From NCBI RefSeq assembly GCF_000378385.1, contig NZ_KB899668.1:48250-112249 (forward strand): a stretch of 64,000 nt of DNA, written 5' to 3'. The stretch's first letter is position 1. Each line of letters starts with the position of its first letter. Shown here one piece after another: positions 44,707 through 52,587 of the stretch. This DNA comes from Paenibacillus daejeonensis DSM 15491 (lineage in GTDB: Bacteria; Bacillota; Bacilli; Paenibacillales; Paenibacillaceae). The position numbers and the translations under genes are program-made. The notes under the pieces were generated by a model. It was not told the DNA's origin. It saw nothing but the letters and a program-made list of their open reading frames with translations, and ran no database searches.

Positions 44707-45966
44707 ATGAATACGTTGACCAAACAATGGGAAATTACTGTCACGGCAAGTGACAATCGTATAGAAGTAGAGAATGAATCCGGTCTGCAGGAAGCAGCAG
44801 CAATGCTGCGCGAGGGCAGACTGGTTGCGTTTCCGACGGAAACCGTCTATGGACTGGGAGCGAATGCTACTGACAGTGGGGCGGTGGCAGGTATATTCGA
44901 GGCCAAGGGACGACCGTCAGACAATCCGCTGATTGTTCATATCTCTGATACGGAGCAGTTGGCACCGCTGACGACTTCGTATGGAGCGTTGGAGAACGAG
45001 CTGATGCAAGCCTTCTGGCCAGGGCCGCTGACCTTGGTCTTGCCTGTGCGGGAAGGGGCGGTCTCGCCTCTCGTCACCGCCGGGCTGGATACGGTCGCTG
45101 TACGGATGCCGGATCATCCTGTAGCGCTGCGGCTGATTACGGCTGCAGGCTGCCCGGTGGCTGCTCCGAGCGCCAACCGCTCGGGACGCCCCAGCCCCAC
45201 TAGGGCGGATCATGTCGCGGAAGACCTCTTGGGCCGTATTGATGGTCTCGTCGATGGGGGAGCAACCGGCGTCGGACTGGAGTCAACGGTGGTACGAGTC
45301 GTGGATGGACAGATCGTCCTGCTCCGCCCAGGTGGCGTAACAGCTGAAATGCTGCGCCGGTTTGGTGAAGTGTTGCAGGTGGAGGATGATACGACCAATC
45401 ATTCACCGAGCGTCGGAGAAGGTGTAGAGCGCGCGCCCCGGGCTGCGAAGACTCATGCGGTGGAGGATGAGCAAGTGCATGCTTCGCATGATTCACAGGT
45501 ACAGGGTCAGAACGCACATCACCCAGCATCTGGCGATGAAGGGATGGGCCTTGCCCGCCAGGTGCACATGGTAGATGTAGGCAGTGGGGAGGGCGCCCCA
45601 CGTTCGCCCGGCATGAAGTACACCCATTACGCGCCGCGCGGAGAGATGGAGCTCGTCGCAGGTGCGTCAGATCGGGTCCAGGCCTATATCCAGGCTGGGG
45701 TGGATGCCGCCGGGGACCGGGGCTTAGTCACTGGCGTGCTCACCTATACGGAGCATGAAGCCGAGTACCGGGCCGACCATGTCGTTGCTATGGGTTCGCT
45801 GGCTGAGTTGGAGACGGTGGCGCACGGTTTGTATGCTGCTTTGCGAGAAATGGACGCAAGCGGCGTGGAGCGCATCTGGGCCCAGGCCTGTCCGGACGCG
45901 GGCATCGGTGAAGCGCTGCTGAACCGACTGGCCAAGGCTGCGGGCCACCGGCTGGTGCAGGTGTAA
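44707..45966 (+). CDS. ywlC: Threonylcarbamoyl-AMP synthase (Sua5/YwlC) with linker insertion
   Basis: This enzyme makes threonylcarbamoyl-AMP from threonine, bicarbonate and ATP for the tRNA t6A modification. The YrdC domain (residues about 25-215) includes FPTETVYGLGANA, KGRPSDNPL and APSANRSGRPSPT. The C-terminal Sua5 domain starts near SPGMKYTHYAPRGEM. The protein is 419 residues, against about 340-350 for the family. The extra length is a Gln/His/Asp-rich stretch of about 75 residues (roughly 222-298) in the interdomain linker. A TTG at 44716 has better ribosome-site spacing than ATG 44707; the choice is open. Confidence 0.93.
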   Translation: MNTLTKQWEITVTASDNRIEVENESGLQEAAAMLREGRLVAFPTETVYGLGANATDSGAVAGIFEAKGRPSDNPLIVHISDTEQLAPLTTSYGALENELMQAFWPGPLTLVLPVREGAVSPLVTAGLDTVAVRMPDHPVALRLITAAGCPVAAPSANRSGRPSPTRADHVAEDLLGRIDGLVDGGATGVGLESTVVRVVDGQIVLLRPGGVTAEMLRRFGEVLQVEDDTTNHSPSVGEGVERAPRAAKTHAVEDEQVHASHDSQVQGQNAHHPASGDEGMGLARQVHMVDVGSGEGAPRSPGMKYTHYAPRGEMELVAGASDRVQAYIQAGVDAAGDRGLVTGVLTYTEHEAEYRADHVVAMGSLAELETVAHGLYAALREMDASGVERIWAQACPDAGIGEALLNRLAKAAGHRLVQV

Positions 45967-45984
45967 GTGTGCTGCAGCGACCGG

Positions 45985-46265
45985 CTGTAAGGGACTTTTG
46001 TTCCTCTGCAGGAGCGTAAGTCCGCTAACCGCGAGCTGTAAGGGACCTTTGTTCCTCTATTTGCCTGGCAATCCGCTGTTCGGCTGCTGTAACGCACCTT
46101 TGTTCCTCTATTTAGCTGGCAACCCGTTGTTTGGCAGCTGTAGCGCACCTTTGTTCCTCTATTTGCCTGGAAACCGGCTGTTTGGCAGCTGTAGCGCACC
46201 TTTGTTCCTCTATTTGCCTGACAACCCGTCGATCAGCTGCTGTAACGTACCTTTGTTCCTCTAAA
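45985..46265. repeat. 51-bp tandem array, variant 5
   Basis: Six units starting CTGTAAGGGACCTTTGTTCC lie at 45985, 46036, 46087, 46138, 46189 and 46240, exactly 51 bp apart. The core CTGTARCGCACCTTTGTTCC is related to variant 2 at 25.5 kb (GTAGCGCACCATTCTTCC). It begins 18 bp after the ywlC stop. No gene is present. Confidence 0.95.
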
Positions 46266-46310
46266 AAGGTAGCCCGCCGTTTGCCTGGCCATTATCTCTG
46301 TCGCTAGACA

Positions 46311-46337
46311 CCAAGCCCCCTCGCCGAGGGGGCTTGG
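46311..46337 (+). terminator. Perfect palindromic hairpin before mntP
   Basis: CCAAGCCCCCTCG / CGAGGGGGCTTGG has 13-bp arms, one base apart, followed by TCATGTTTG. It probably ends transcription from ywlC and the array. Confidence 0.7.
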
Positions 46338-46407
46338 TCATGTTTGCCGTCTTGTCCGCATATGCTGGATCAAACGACGGATTGGACATGGGGGAGGACT
46401 GCCATAC

Positions 46408-46971
46408 ATGATGGTTGAAGCAACCATGCAGACGGGACAGTTGCTGACGATCTTGCTGATGGCCGCTGCGTTGGGCATGGACGCTTTCTCGCTGGGCATC
46501 GGGATCGGTTTGAAGGGGATTCGGCTGGTCCATGTGCTGCGGCTGAGCGGCGTCATCGCTTTGTTTCACATTCTGATGCCGCTTGCCGGCATCCTGACCG
46601 GTCATTATATGAGCGAACTGCTCGGGCAGGTGGCGACGACTGCTGCGGGCGTGCTGCTGCTCTTGCTGGGCGCCCATATGATCTATAACTCGCTCCGCTC
46701 CGGCTCGGAGAGCAGCATTGATCACACCTCCCTCTGGGGCACCCTGCTGCTGGGTCTGATGGTGAGTATCGACTCCTTTTCCGTTGGTGTGTCGCTCGGC
46801 ATGTTCTCCGCCAATCTGCTGCTGACGGTGCTGATCTTTGGATTGTTCGGCGGATTGGCGGCGATTCTCGGGCTGCTACTGGGCCGCAGAGTGAGCGGGA
46901 GCCTAGGGGAATACGGGGAGGCTTGTGGCGGTGTGATTCTGCTTGTATTCGGTCTGATGTTTTTAATCTAA
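46408..46971 (+). CDS. mntP: Manganese efflux pump MntP
   Basis: This 187-residue, six-helix membrane protein of the MntP (DUF204) family has the conserved acidic residues in AALGMDAFSLGIGIGLKG (first repeat) and MVSIDSFSVGVSLG (second repeat), the two-fold repeated Mn(II) site. It starts ten bases after GGGGGAGG. I see no yybP-ykoY manganese riboswitch ahead of it. Confidence 0.93.
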   Translation: MMVEATMQTGQLLTILLMAAALGMDAFSLGIGIGLKGIRLVHVLRLSGVIALFHILMPLAGILTGHYMSELLGQVATTAAGVLLLLLGAHMIYNSLRSGSESSIDHTSLWGTLLLGLMVSIDSFSVGVSLGMFSANLLLTVLIFGLFGGLAAILGLLLGRRVSGSLGEYGEACGGVILLVFGLMFLI

Positions 46972-47057
46972 ACCAGATGTGGTAAAAATAAAGGGTACAG
47001 GCATGAGGATGGAGAACTATAGGAGCATGAGATCGGTAGGAAAGGAGCGTTGCGTCC

Positions 47058-47630
47058 TTGAAACGCATTTTATTCGTATGTACCGGCAACACCTGCCGCA
47101 GTCCGATGGCGGAAGCGCTGCTTCGTGATCTGGCACAGCGGGAAGGCATGGCGCTGGAGGTTCGATCCGCAGGCGTATCGACGATAGATGGTCTGCCCAT
47201 CTCTGCCAATGCTGCCGAGACACTGCGGCGCCGAGAGATCCGTCATGGAGCAAGCTCACGGGCACTGACAGCCGAAGCGGTCGCTTGGGCCGATCTGATC
47301 CTGACGATGACTGCCGGTCACAAGCGCCATTTACTGGAGCGGTACCCGCAAGCGGTGGATAAAAGCCATACGCTCAAAGAGTTTGTTGCCCGGGAAGGGG
47401 AAGTCCTCTCGGACATTGAAGAACTGGAGCGTCTATACACGGATTTGCATATGAAGCAGGCGCTTGGCGGTCAGCTCACGGAGCAGGAGCGAGCCAGGCT
47501 GCTGGAGCTGGAGGCCCGGATCCCTAGCTTCGACATCGGCGATCCGTTCGGAGGCAGCCTCTCGCAGTACGAGATGACGGCGGAAGAGATCGCTGAAGCG
47601 CTGGGCAAGCTGCTTCGTAAGCTGCGGTGA
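47058..47630 (+). CDS. ywlE: Protein arginine phosphatase YwlE-like
   Basis: This low-molecular-weight phosphatase has P-loop CTGNTCRS (Cys8 nucleophile, Thr12, Arg14) and the general-acid Asp in DPFGGS near residue 163. Thr in the loop is the residue known to favour phospho-arginine over phospho-tyrosine, so it probably reverses McsB action. At 190 residues it exceeds Bacillus YwlE (about 150), because of a charged helical insertion of about 35 residues (roughly 115-150) before DPFGG. The start is TTG after AAAGGAG. Confidence 0.92.
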   Translation: MKRILFVCTGNTCRSPMAEALLRDLAQREGMALEVRSAGVSTIDGLPISANAAETLRRREIRHGASSRALTAEAVAWADLILTMTAGHKRHLLERYPQAVDKSHTLKEFVAREGEVLSDIEELERLYTDLHMKQALGGQLTEQERARLLELEARIPSFDIGDPFGGSLSQYEMTAEEIAEALGKLLRKLR

Positions 47631-47634
47631 CGTC

Positions 47635-47663
47635 TTGATTTTTGGCAGGGATTCCATTATAGT
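47635..47663 (+). promoter_or_regulatory. Promoter of the ZTP riboswitch-rpiB-ywlG-glyA unit
   Basis: TTGATT (47635-47640), 17 nt, TATAGT (47658-47663). Transcription would start about 15-20 bases before the aptamer. Confidence 0.65.
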
Positions 47664-47683
47664 TAGGATAACAAACAAGGATC

Positions 47684-47757
47684 CGGTGTAACTGGCGACG
47701 GAAGTGGGCAACCACGGGGGAGCATCGGAACATATGGCCGGTCGCCTGGGCAAAGAG
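47684..47757 (+). ncRNA. ZTP (pfl) riboswitch aptamer
   Basis: The order of elements fits the ZMP/ZTP-sensing class. GTAACTGGCGAC starts the aptamer. Its GGCGAC (47694-47699) pairs with GTCGCC (47741-47746). There is a GTGG/CCAC hairpin at 47704-47715, then ACGGGGGAGCAT, and the diagnostic 3' segment CCGGTCGCCTGGGCA. An intrinsic terminator follows at once. The operon ends with glyA, a gene commonly controlled by this RNA because ZTP signals shortage of 10-formyl-tetrahydrofolate. Confidence 0.85.
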
Positions 47758-47787
47758 CAGCGTGCATTGCACGTCATGCTCTTTTTT
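47752..47787 (+). terminator. Expression-platform terminator of the ZTP riboswitch
   Basis: AAAGAGCA / TGCTCTTT with an inner CGTGC/GCACG helix, followed by TTTTTT-CG-TCTTTTT. It abuts the aptamer's 3' conserved segment, as expected for ligand-controlled termination. A second possible -10 (TATAAT, 47810-47815) follows, so some rpiB expression may bypass it. Confidence 0.88.
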
Positions 47788-47925
47788 CGTCTTTTTGGGG
47801 GTATTCGGGTATAATGGGACAAGAATAGTTCAAGCAAGGGCATAGCGGACAACTGCGCCGCTGTGTACTCATTATATCTGCTTCCGAAGTGAGTTTTCCT
47901 TCGGAAAACTTTTAGGAGGGTTCTT

Positions 47926-48384
47926 ATGAAAATTGCCATCGGCGCTGATCATGCAGGTTACCGCTTGAAGGATGTGGTGGTTCCATATTTGGAATCGCTA
48001 GGTCACGAAGTGCAGGACTTCGGCTGGAGCAGTGAACAATCCGTTGATTACCCGGACTACGCCCTGCAAGTATGCAATCAGGTGGTGGAAGGCAATGTGG
48101 AACGCGGAATACTGATCTGCGGCACTGGCATCGGGATGTCGATCGCAGCCAACAAGATTCCCGGTATTCGCTGCGCTCTGACGCATGATCTGTTCTCGGC
48201 CAAAGCCACCCGCGAGCACAATGATACCAATGTGCTGGCGCTTGGCGAACGCGTAATCGGCCCTGGGGTAGCTCAGGAGATCATCCGGATCTGGCTAGAG
48301 ACGCCGTTCTCCGAGGGCGAACGCCATATCGGCCGCATCAGCAAGGTCAAAGCGCTGGAAGACAAGCAATCGCTGCACCCGTAA
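47926..48384 (+). CDS. rpiB: Ribose-5-phosphate isomerase B
   Basis: This 152-residue RpiB/LacAB-type isomerase starts with IAIGADHAGY and carries the catalytic Cys region GILICGTGIGMSIAANK and the HNDTNVLALGER motif. It interconverts ribose-5-phosphate and ribulose-5-phosphate. It is the first gene behind the ZTP riboswitch, linking ribose-phosphate supply with purine and one-carbon needs. It starts behind AGGAGGG. Confidence 0.96.
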   Translation: MKIAIGADHAGYRLKDVVVPYLESLGHEVQDFGWSSEQSVDYPDYALQVCNQVVEGNVERGILICGTGIGMSIAANKIPGIRCALTHDLFSAKATREHNDTNVLALGERVIGPGVAQEIIRIWLETPFSEGERHIGRISKVKALEDKQSLHP

Positions 48385-48396
48385 GCGGAGGTCTAT

Positions 48397-49014
48397 ATGA
48401 CTAACGTAGATTTGAAGACAATTGCATCTGATGTAGAGGCTACAGTAAGAGAGCTGGTTGATGCCGCAAGGCTCAGTAACGGCCAATTACTGGTCATTGG
48501 AACCAGCACGAGCGAGGTGGCGGGTCAGCACATCGGTACTTCCGGCACCCTAGAGATCGCAAGGGCGATCTATGAAGGTGTCGAGGCTGTGCGCCGGGAA
48601 CGGGGATTCTACCCGGTCTACCAGTGCTGCGAGCATCTCAACCGGGCGCTGGTGCTGACGCGCGAAGCGGCGGAGCGCTATGGTCTGGAGGAAGTGGCCG
48701 CTGTTCCTGTACCAGGAGCCGGTGGTTCGATGGCCGCGTATGCGTACCGGACCCTTAACGAGGCATTGCTCGTTGAATCGGTGCAGGCACACGCCGGTAT
48801 CGACATTGGCGACACGCTGATCGGCATGCATCTCCGGAGGGTCGCTGTGCCCGTGCGCCCGACGATCCGCCGGATCGGAGAGGCTCATGTCACTATGGCA
48901 ACCACCCGGCCGCGTCTGATCGGCGGCGCCAGGGCCGTCTACGTGCTGGATGGTGAGCCGCTGCTGCAGGCAGCCGAGGCAACGCCAGAACAGCCAGGCG
49001 GCACGTGTGATTAA
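48397..49014 (+). CDS. ywlG: YwlG family protein (DUF436, TIGR01440)
   Basis: This 205-residue protein has the conserved opening LLVIGTSTSEVAGQHIGTSG, followed by YPVYQCCEHLNRALVLTREAA. YwlG is conserved between rpiB and glyA in many Bacilli without an established reaction; an alpha/beta fold with a possible catalytic Cys-Cys pair is visible. It starts behind GGAGG, 12 bp after rpiB, so it is cotranscribed. Confidence 0.93.
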   Translation: MTNVDLKTIASDVEATVRELVDAARLSNGQLLVIGTSTSEVAGQHIGTSGTLEIARAIYEGVEAVRRERGFYPVYQCCEHLNRALVLTREAAERYGLEEVAAVPVPGAGGSMAAYAYRTLNEALLVESVQAHAGIDIGDTLIGMHLRRVAVPVRPTIRRIGEAHVTMATTRPRLIGGARAVYVLDGEPLLQAAEATPEQPGGTCD

Positions 49015-49117
49015 GTAAGACCAATTATAACTTATTTTTACCGTCTTCCGCTTCGCCCAGCCGGGATTTCCGGTTGCGGCGGAACGGATACGGATTATAG
49101 GGAGGATATTAGAACTT

Positions 49118-50365
49118 ATGGAACATCTTCGCAAACAGGATCCAGAATTGCTCGCGGCCCTTGGCCTGGAGCTGAAGCGTCAACGCGACAACATCGAACT
49201 GATTGCATCCGAGAATATCGTCAGCGAGGCAGTACTTGAGGCGATGGGATCTGTCCTGACCAACAAGTATGCTGAAGGCTACCCAGGCAAGCGTTTCTAT
49301 GGTGGTTGTGAGCATGTCGACATTGCGGAAGATATCGCACGCGACCGTGCAAAAGAACTGTTCGGCGCAGAGCATGCCAATGTGCAGCCGCACTCTGGCG
49401 CGCAAGCGAATATGGCTGTTTACCTGGCTACCCTCAACCCTGGTGACACCGTGCTTGGTATGAACCTGGCGCATGGCGGTCATCTGACGCACGGCAGTCC
49501 GGTTAATGCTTCCGGTTTGCTCTACAACTTTGTCGCTTACGGTGTTGAAGAAGACACATTCACCATTAACTACGACGATGTTCGCAAAGCTGCATTCAAG
49601 CATCGTCCGAAGATGATCGTTGCCGGTGCAAGTGCCTATCCGCGTATTATCGACTTCGAGAAGCTGGGTCAAATCGCGAATGACGTAGGCGCCCTGTTCA
49701 TGGTCGATATGGCGCATATCGCTGGTCTTGTGGCTGCTGGTTTGCATCCAAGTCCGGTACCGCATGCACACTTCGTGACAACGACGACGCACAAGACGCT
49801 GCGTGGACCGCGCGGTGGTCTGATTCTTTGCCGCAAGCCGTGGGCTGCAGCCATTGACAAAGCTGTCTTCCCAGGCTCCCAGGGCGGACCGCTCATGCAT
49901 ATCATTGCAGCCAAAGCCGTAGCATTTGGCGAAGCGTTGCAGCCATCGTTCAAGGAATATGCCCAGCAAGTAGTCAACAACGCTCGTGTGTTGGCGGAAG
50001 CGCTCGTTGGCGAAGGCCTGAACATTGTCTCCGGCGGTACGGACAACCACCTGATGCTGGTTGATACGCGCAGCCTGAACATTACAGGCAAGCAAGCTGA
50101 GCATCTGCTGGATCAAGTTGGTATTACGGTAAACAAAAACGCGATTCCATTTGACCCAACTTCGCCGTTCATCACTAGCGGCATCCGGATCGGTACTCCG
50201 GCGGCAACATCCCGGGGCATGGACGAAGCGGCGATGCAAGTGATTGCCGAAGTTATCGCAATGACGCTCAAAAACCCGGAAGATGCAGACGTGCATGCCA
50301 AGGCAGAAGCACGTGTCCGCGATCTGACGGCACAATATCCGCTGTATCCGGACATGAAGTACTAA
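49118..50365 (+). CDS. glyA: Serine hydroxymethyltransferase
   Basis: This 415-residue PLP enzyme converts serine and tetrahydrofolate to glycine and 5,10-methylene-tetrahydrofolate. The PLP-lysine lies in [15 protein letters not shown], and [25 protein letters not shown] and [14 protein letters not shown] are typical. It ends the ZTP-riboswitch unit, consistent with folate-status control. It starts behind AGGGAGG, and a strong terminator follows. Confidence 0.97.
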   Translation: MEHLRKQDPELLAALGLELKRQRDNIELIASENIVSEAVLEAMGSVLTNKYAEGYPGKRFYGGCEHVDIAEDIARDRAKELFGAEHANVQPHSGAQANMAVYLATLNPGDTVLGMNLAHGGHLTHGSPVNASGLLYNFVAYGVEEDTFTINYDDVRKAAFKHRPKMIVAGASAYPRIIDFEKLGQIANDVGALFMVDMAHIAGLVAAGLHPSPVPHAHFVTTTTHKTLRGPRGGLILCRKPWAAAIDKAVFPGSQGGPLMHIIAAKAVAFGEALQPSFKEYAQQVVNNARVLAEALVGEGLNIVSGGTDNHLMLVDTRSLNITGKQAEHLLDQVGITVNKNAIPFDPTSPFITSGIRIGTPAATSRGMDEAAMQVIAEVIAMTLKNPEDADVHAKAEARVRDLTAQYPLYPDMKY

Positions 50366-50388
50366 TTGTCCCGGTTTATAGCATGACA

Positions 50389-50432
50389 AAAGACTCCAGT
50401 CTCGCTGCCTCAGCGGAACTGGAGTCTTTGTG
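50389..50432. terminator. Terminator between glyA and the small minus-strand gene
   Basis: AAAGACTCCAGT / ACTGGAGTCTTT gives perfect 12-bp arms around a 17-nt loop. It can serve both converging genes. Confidence 0.9.
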
Positions 50433-50456
50433 CATGTTGTGTATACGTAAGGCGGC

Positions 50457-50588
50457 CTAACGTACCCGGCGTCTCGCCTTTCCTGTGATGGACTGGAACG
50501 TATCCATGAGCTTTTGGCGGGCATGTTTGTTGCGGAGCAGATACGCGGCCCCCATGCCGAGTGCGGACATCAACATACGTCTTTTCAT
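50457..50588 (-). CDS. Small basic protein, 43 residues (YrzQ/DUF3918-like)
   Basis: A 43-residue reading frame on the minus strand starts seven bases after a strong GGAGGAGG and ends just before the glyA terminator. The product opens MKRRMLMSALGMGAAYLLRN, has a short hydrophobic segment (about residues 5-18) and a basic C-terminus ending RRRVR. It resembles YrzQ/DUF3918 small proteins of Bacilli, recalled from memory only. The ribosome site, terminator and codon pattern support a real gene. Confidence 0.72.
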   Translation of the reverse strand: MKRRMLMSALGMGAAYLLRNKHARQKLMDTFQSITGKARRRVR

Positions 50589-50737
50589 GATTATTCCTCC
50601 TCCAGGTTAGTTGGTAGCACCTGCTTACTGTTTGTAGGCGTTTCTTAGAATATACCCGGCAGGGGATGGCTTAAACATAGGCGTGCTCTCTTGTGGTAAA
50701 GTGAAACCATGGAAATTCATCAGCGAGGAGAGATGAG

Positions 50738-51784
50738 ATGGAGCCGATTATTATCATTGTGGCGGTTGTTGTGCTGCTGTCAGTGCTGTACTATTCGTTT
50801 GTCAAAAAAGAACGGCAGGCAGGGCCTAATAAGGAAAGCAGCTGGCCAGCTCACCAGCCGCCGCAGAAGCTGGGAATCTTCGCCGGGCATATGGCGTATG
50901 ATGCGGCTCTCCGTCTGGAGGAATCCATTCCGGCGGGCTACGAAGAGCGGATCAAGGAGCGGATGCAGCAACAAGACACGACCCTCACCGATCGTGAATG
51001 GCAATGGCGCTGGCATGAGCTCAAGCGGTTTCTGCTGATGGGTGCATTATTGCGCCGCGTCAACATGTACAGTGCCCAAGTGGATGAAGTATGGCATGAG
51101 ATGCTGATGTTCACGCGCGAATACCAGGAGTTCTGTGAACGCTTCTGCGGCCGAATGATTCACCATGCCCCGCATAGCAGTGCCGTGGAAACAGCCGGCA
51201 AGCTGCAGGAGCCTGGCGCGGAACGGGCGTGGTTTGACTGGGTGTATGGGGAGCTGTTTGGCCCTGACAACCCGGGTTCTCGTCTATGGGGAGCGATGTA
51301 CCGGACCCCCATGTCCCCTGCGTTGCTGGAGCTGCTGGGGCAAGACGATGAAGAGCCGGCGCGCAAGGAGCTGTTCAATAGCGGTCTAGGCGATCAGTCT
51401 CCGGAGCTGGTGCAGGCACGGGAAGGACTACTGCGCCGGGCGAGGGAGCAGCTGCACGAGGTGGAAGAGCTCGCTTCACGAGGGGAACGACGCTATGCTC
51501 GCGGGTCAGATGAGACGGTTACGTGGTCGCTACTGGGTGGTACACTTATGCTGGCGTCCGTAACGGCCCCCGACCAGCTGCAGTCTTCGATGGAAGAGGT
51601 CATGGGCCCTCAGCAGCGGCAGCAGCAATCCACCAGCAGTTGCGGCGCGGGCACGACAGGCGCGCAGGAGCGGGATTCATATGATGTAGACTCCTCTCAG
51701 GACAGCGGTCATTCAGGCGGTGGGGATAGCGGCGGCGATGGCGGCGGTTCCTCCTGCTCGGGCGGCGGCTGCGGCTCGTCCTAA
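50738..51784 (+). CDS. Membrane-anchored GRDP-like protein with Gly/Cys tail
   Basis: This 348-residue protein has an N-terminal membrane helix (residues 2-22). A helical domain near residues 100-150 contains VDEVWHEMLMFTREYQEFCERF and MIHHAPHS, reminiscent of the DUF1399/GRDP (glycine-rich domain protein-like) pattern VDxxWHxH...Y..dC...G..lHH. A charged helical segment follows, then a low-complexity Ser/Gly/Cys-rich C-terminus ending CSGGGCGSS. GRDP proteins are best known from plants; the bacterial role is unknown. It starts behind GCGAGGAGAG. The family call is tentative. Confidence 0.75.
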   Translation: MEPIIIIVAVVVLLSVLYYSFVKKERQAGPNKESSWPAHQPPQKLGIFAGHMAYDAALRLEESIPAGYEERIKERMQQQDTTLTDREWQWRWHELKRFLLMGALLRRVNMYSAQVDEVWHEMLMFTREYQEFCERFCGRMIHHAPHSSAVETAGKLQEPGAERAWFDWVYGELFGPDNPGSRLWGAMYRTPMSPALLELLGQDDEEPARKELFNSGLGDQSPELVQAREGLLRRAREQLHEVEELASRGERRYARGSDETVTWSLLGGTLMLASVTAPDQLQSSMEEVMGPQQRQQQSTSSCGAGTTGAQERDSYDVDSSQDSGHSGGGDSGGDGGGSSCSGGGCGSS

Positions 51785-51910
51785 AGACAGTGACAAGCTT
51801 CCTGTGCAGAGATGGCTCTACAGTGCTATAATATACAAGGCTCTGAGTCAACCCTAAGAGGTAGTAACTTGTACTCTAATATTTCCATGACTCAGCTAGG
51901 AGGATCCCCG

Positions 51911-52540
51911 ATGAGTAAACTGGTGGTCTGCGACCATCCCCTGATTCAACACAAGCTGACTTTTATCCGCGACAAACATACCAATACGAAGGACTTTCGT
52001 GAATTGGTCGACGAAGTGGCCACGCTGATGGCCTATGAAATTACACGTGATCTGCCGCTGGAAGAGATTCACGTGGAGACCCCTGTGGCGACTGCCACCT
52101 CCAAGGTCATCTCTGGCCGCATGATCGGGCTGGTTCCGATTCTGCGTGCAGGTCTGGGGATGGTAGAGGGTATTCTGAAGCTGATTCCGTCTGCCAAGGT
52201 AGGCCATATCGGCTTGTTCCGCAACCCCGAAACCCTCGATGCTGTTGAGTATTACATCAACTTGCCGACAGATGCCAAGGACCGCATGTTGATTGTTATT
52301 GATCCGATGCTTGCTACAGGCAATACCGCGATCAAAGCGATCGAATCCCTGAAGAATCATAACTGCACCCAGATTCGCCTGATGTGCCTGATTGCTTCAC
52401 CAGAGGGTGTGCGGGCTGTGCAAGAGGCCCATCCGGATGTAGAGATTCACGTGGCTGCCGTAGATGAGAAGCTCGATGAACACGGCTATATCGTGCCGGG
52501 TCTGGGCGATGCGGGCGACCGTATCTTCGGAACGAAGTAA
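51911..52540 (+). CDS. upp: Uracil phosphoribosyltransferase
   Basis: This 209-residue pyrimidine salvage enzyme makes UMP from uracil and PRPP. Its PRPP loop is [12 protein letters not shown], and the C-terminal uracil-binding segment is [20 protein letters not shown] 51911 after AGGAGG is the start; the open frame continues upstream to 51812 without a ribosome site. Confidence 0.97.
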   Translation: MSKLVVCDHPLIQHKLTFIRDKHTNTKDFRELVDEVATLMAYEITRDLPLEEIHVETPVATATSKVISGRMIGLVPILRAGLGMVEGILKLIPSAKVGHIGLFRNPETLDAVEYYINLPTDAKDRMLIVIDPMLATGNTAIKAIESLKNHNCTQIRLMCLIASPEGVRAVQEAHPDVEIHVAAVDEKLDEHGYIVPGLGDAGDRIFGTK

Positions 52541-52587
52541 TAAGTTGTGGCATAAGAGCGAGATTCTGGAATAGGAGTGAATCCTGT

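Noticed and set aside
45998..46264. Open frame with repeated APLFLYLPGNPLFG peptide
   Set aside because: It is the same artefact of a 51-bp (17-codon) repeat, with no ribosome site or conserved start.
49015..49117. Possible riboswitch or promoter directly before glyA
   Set aside because: Only a small CAGCCGG/CCGGTTG hairpin is present. No known aptamer pattern was seen, and glyA is most simply read from the ZTP-controlled operon.
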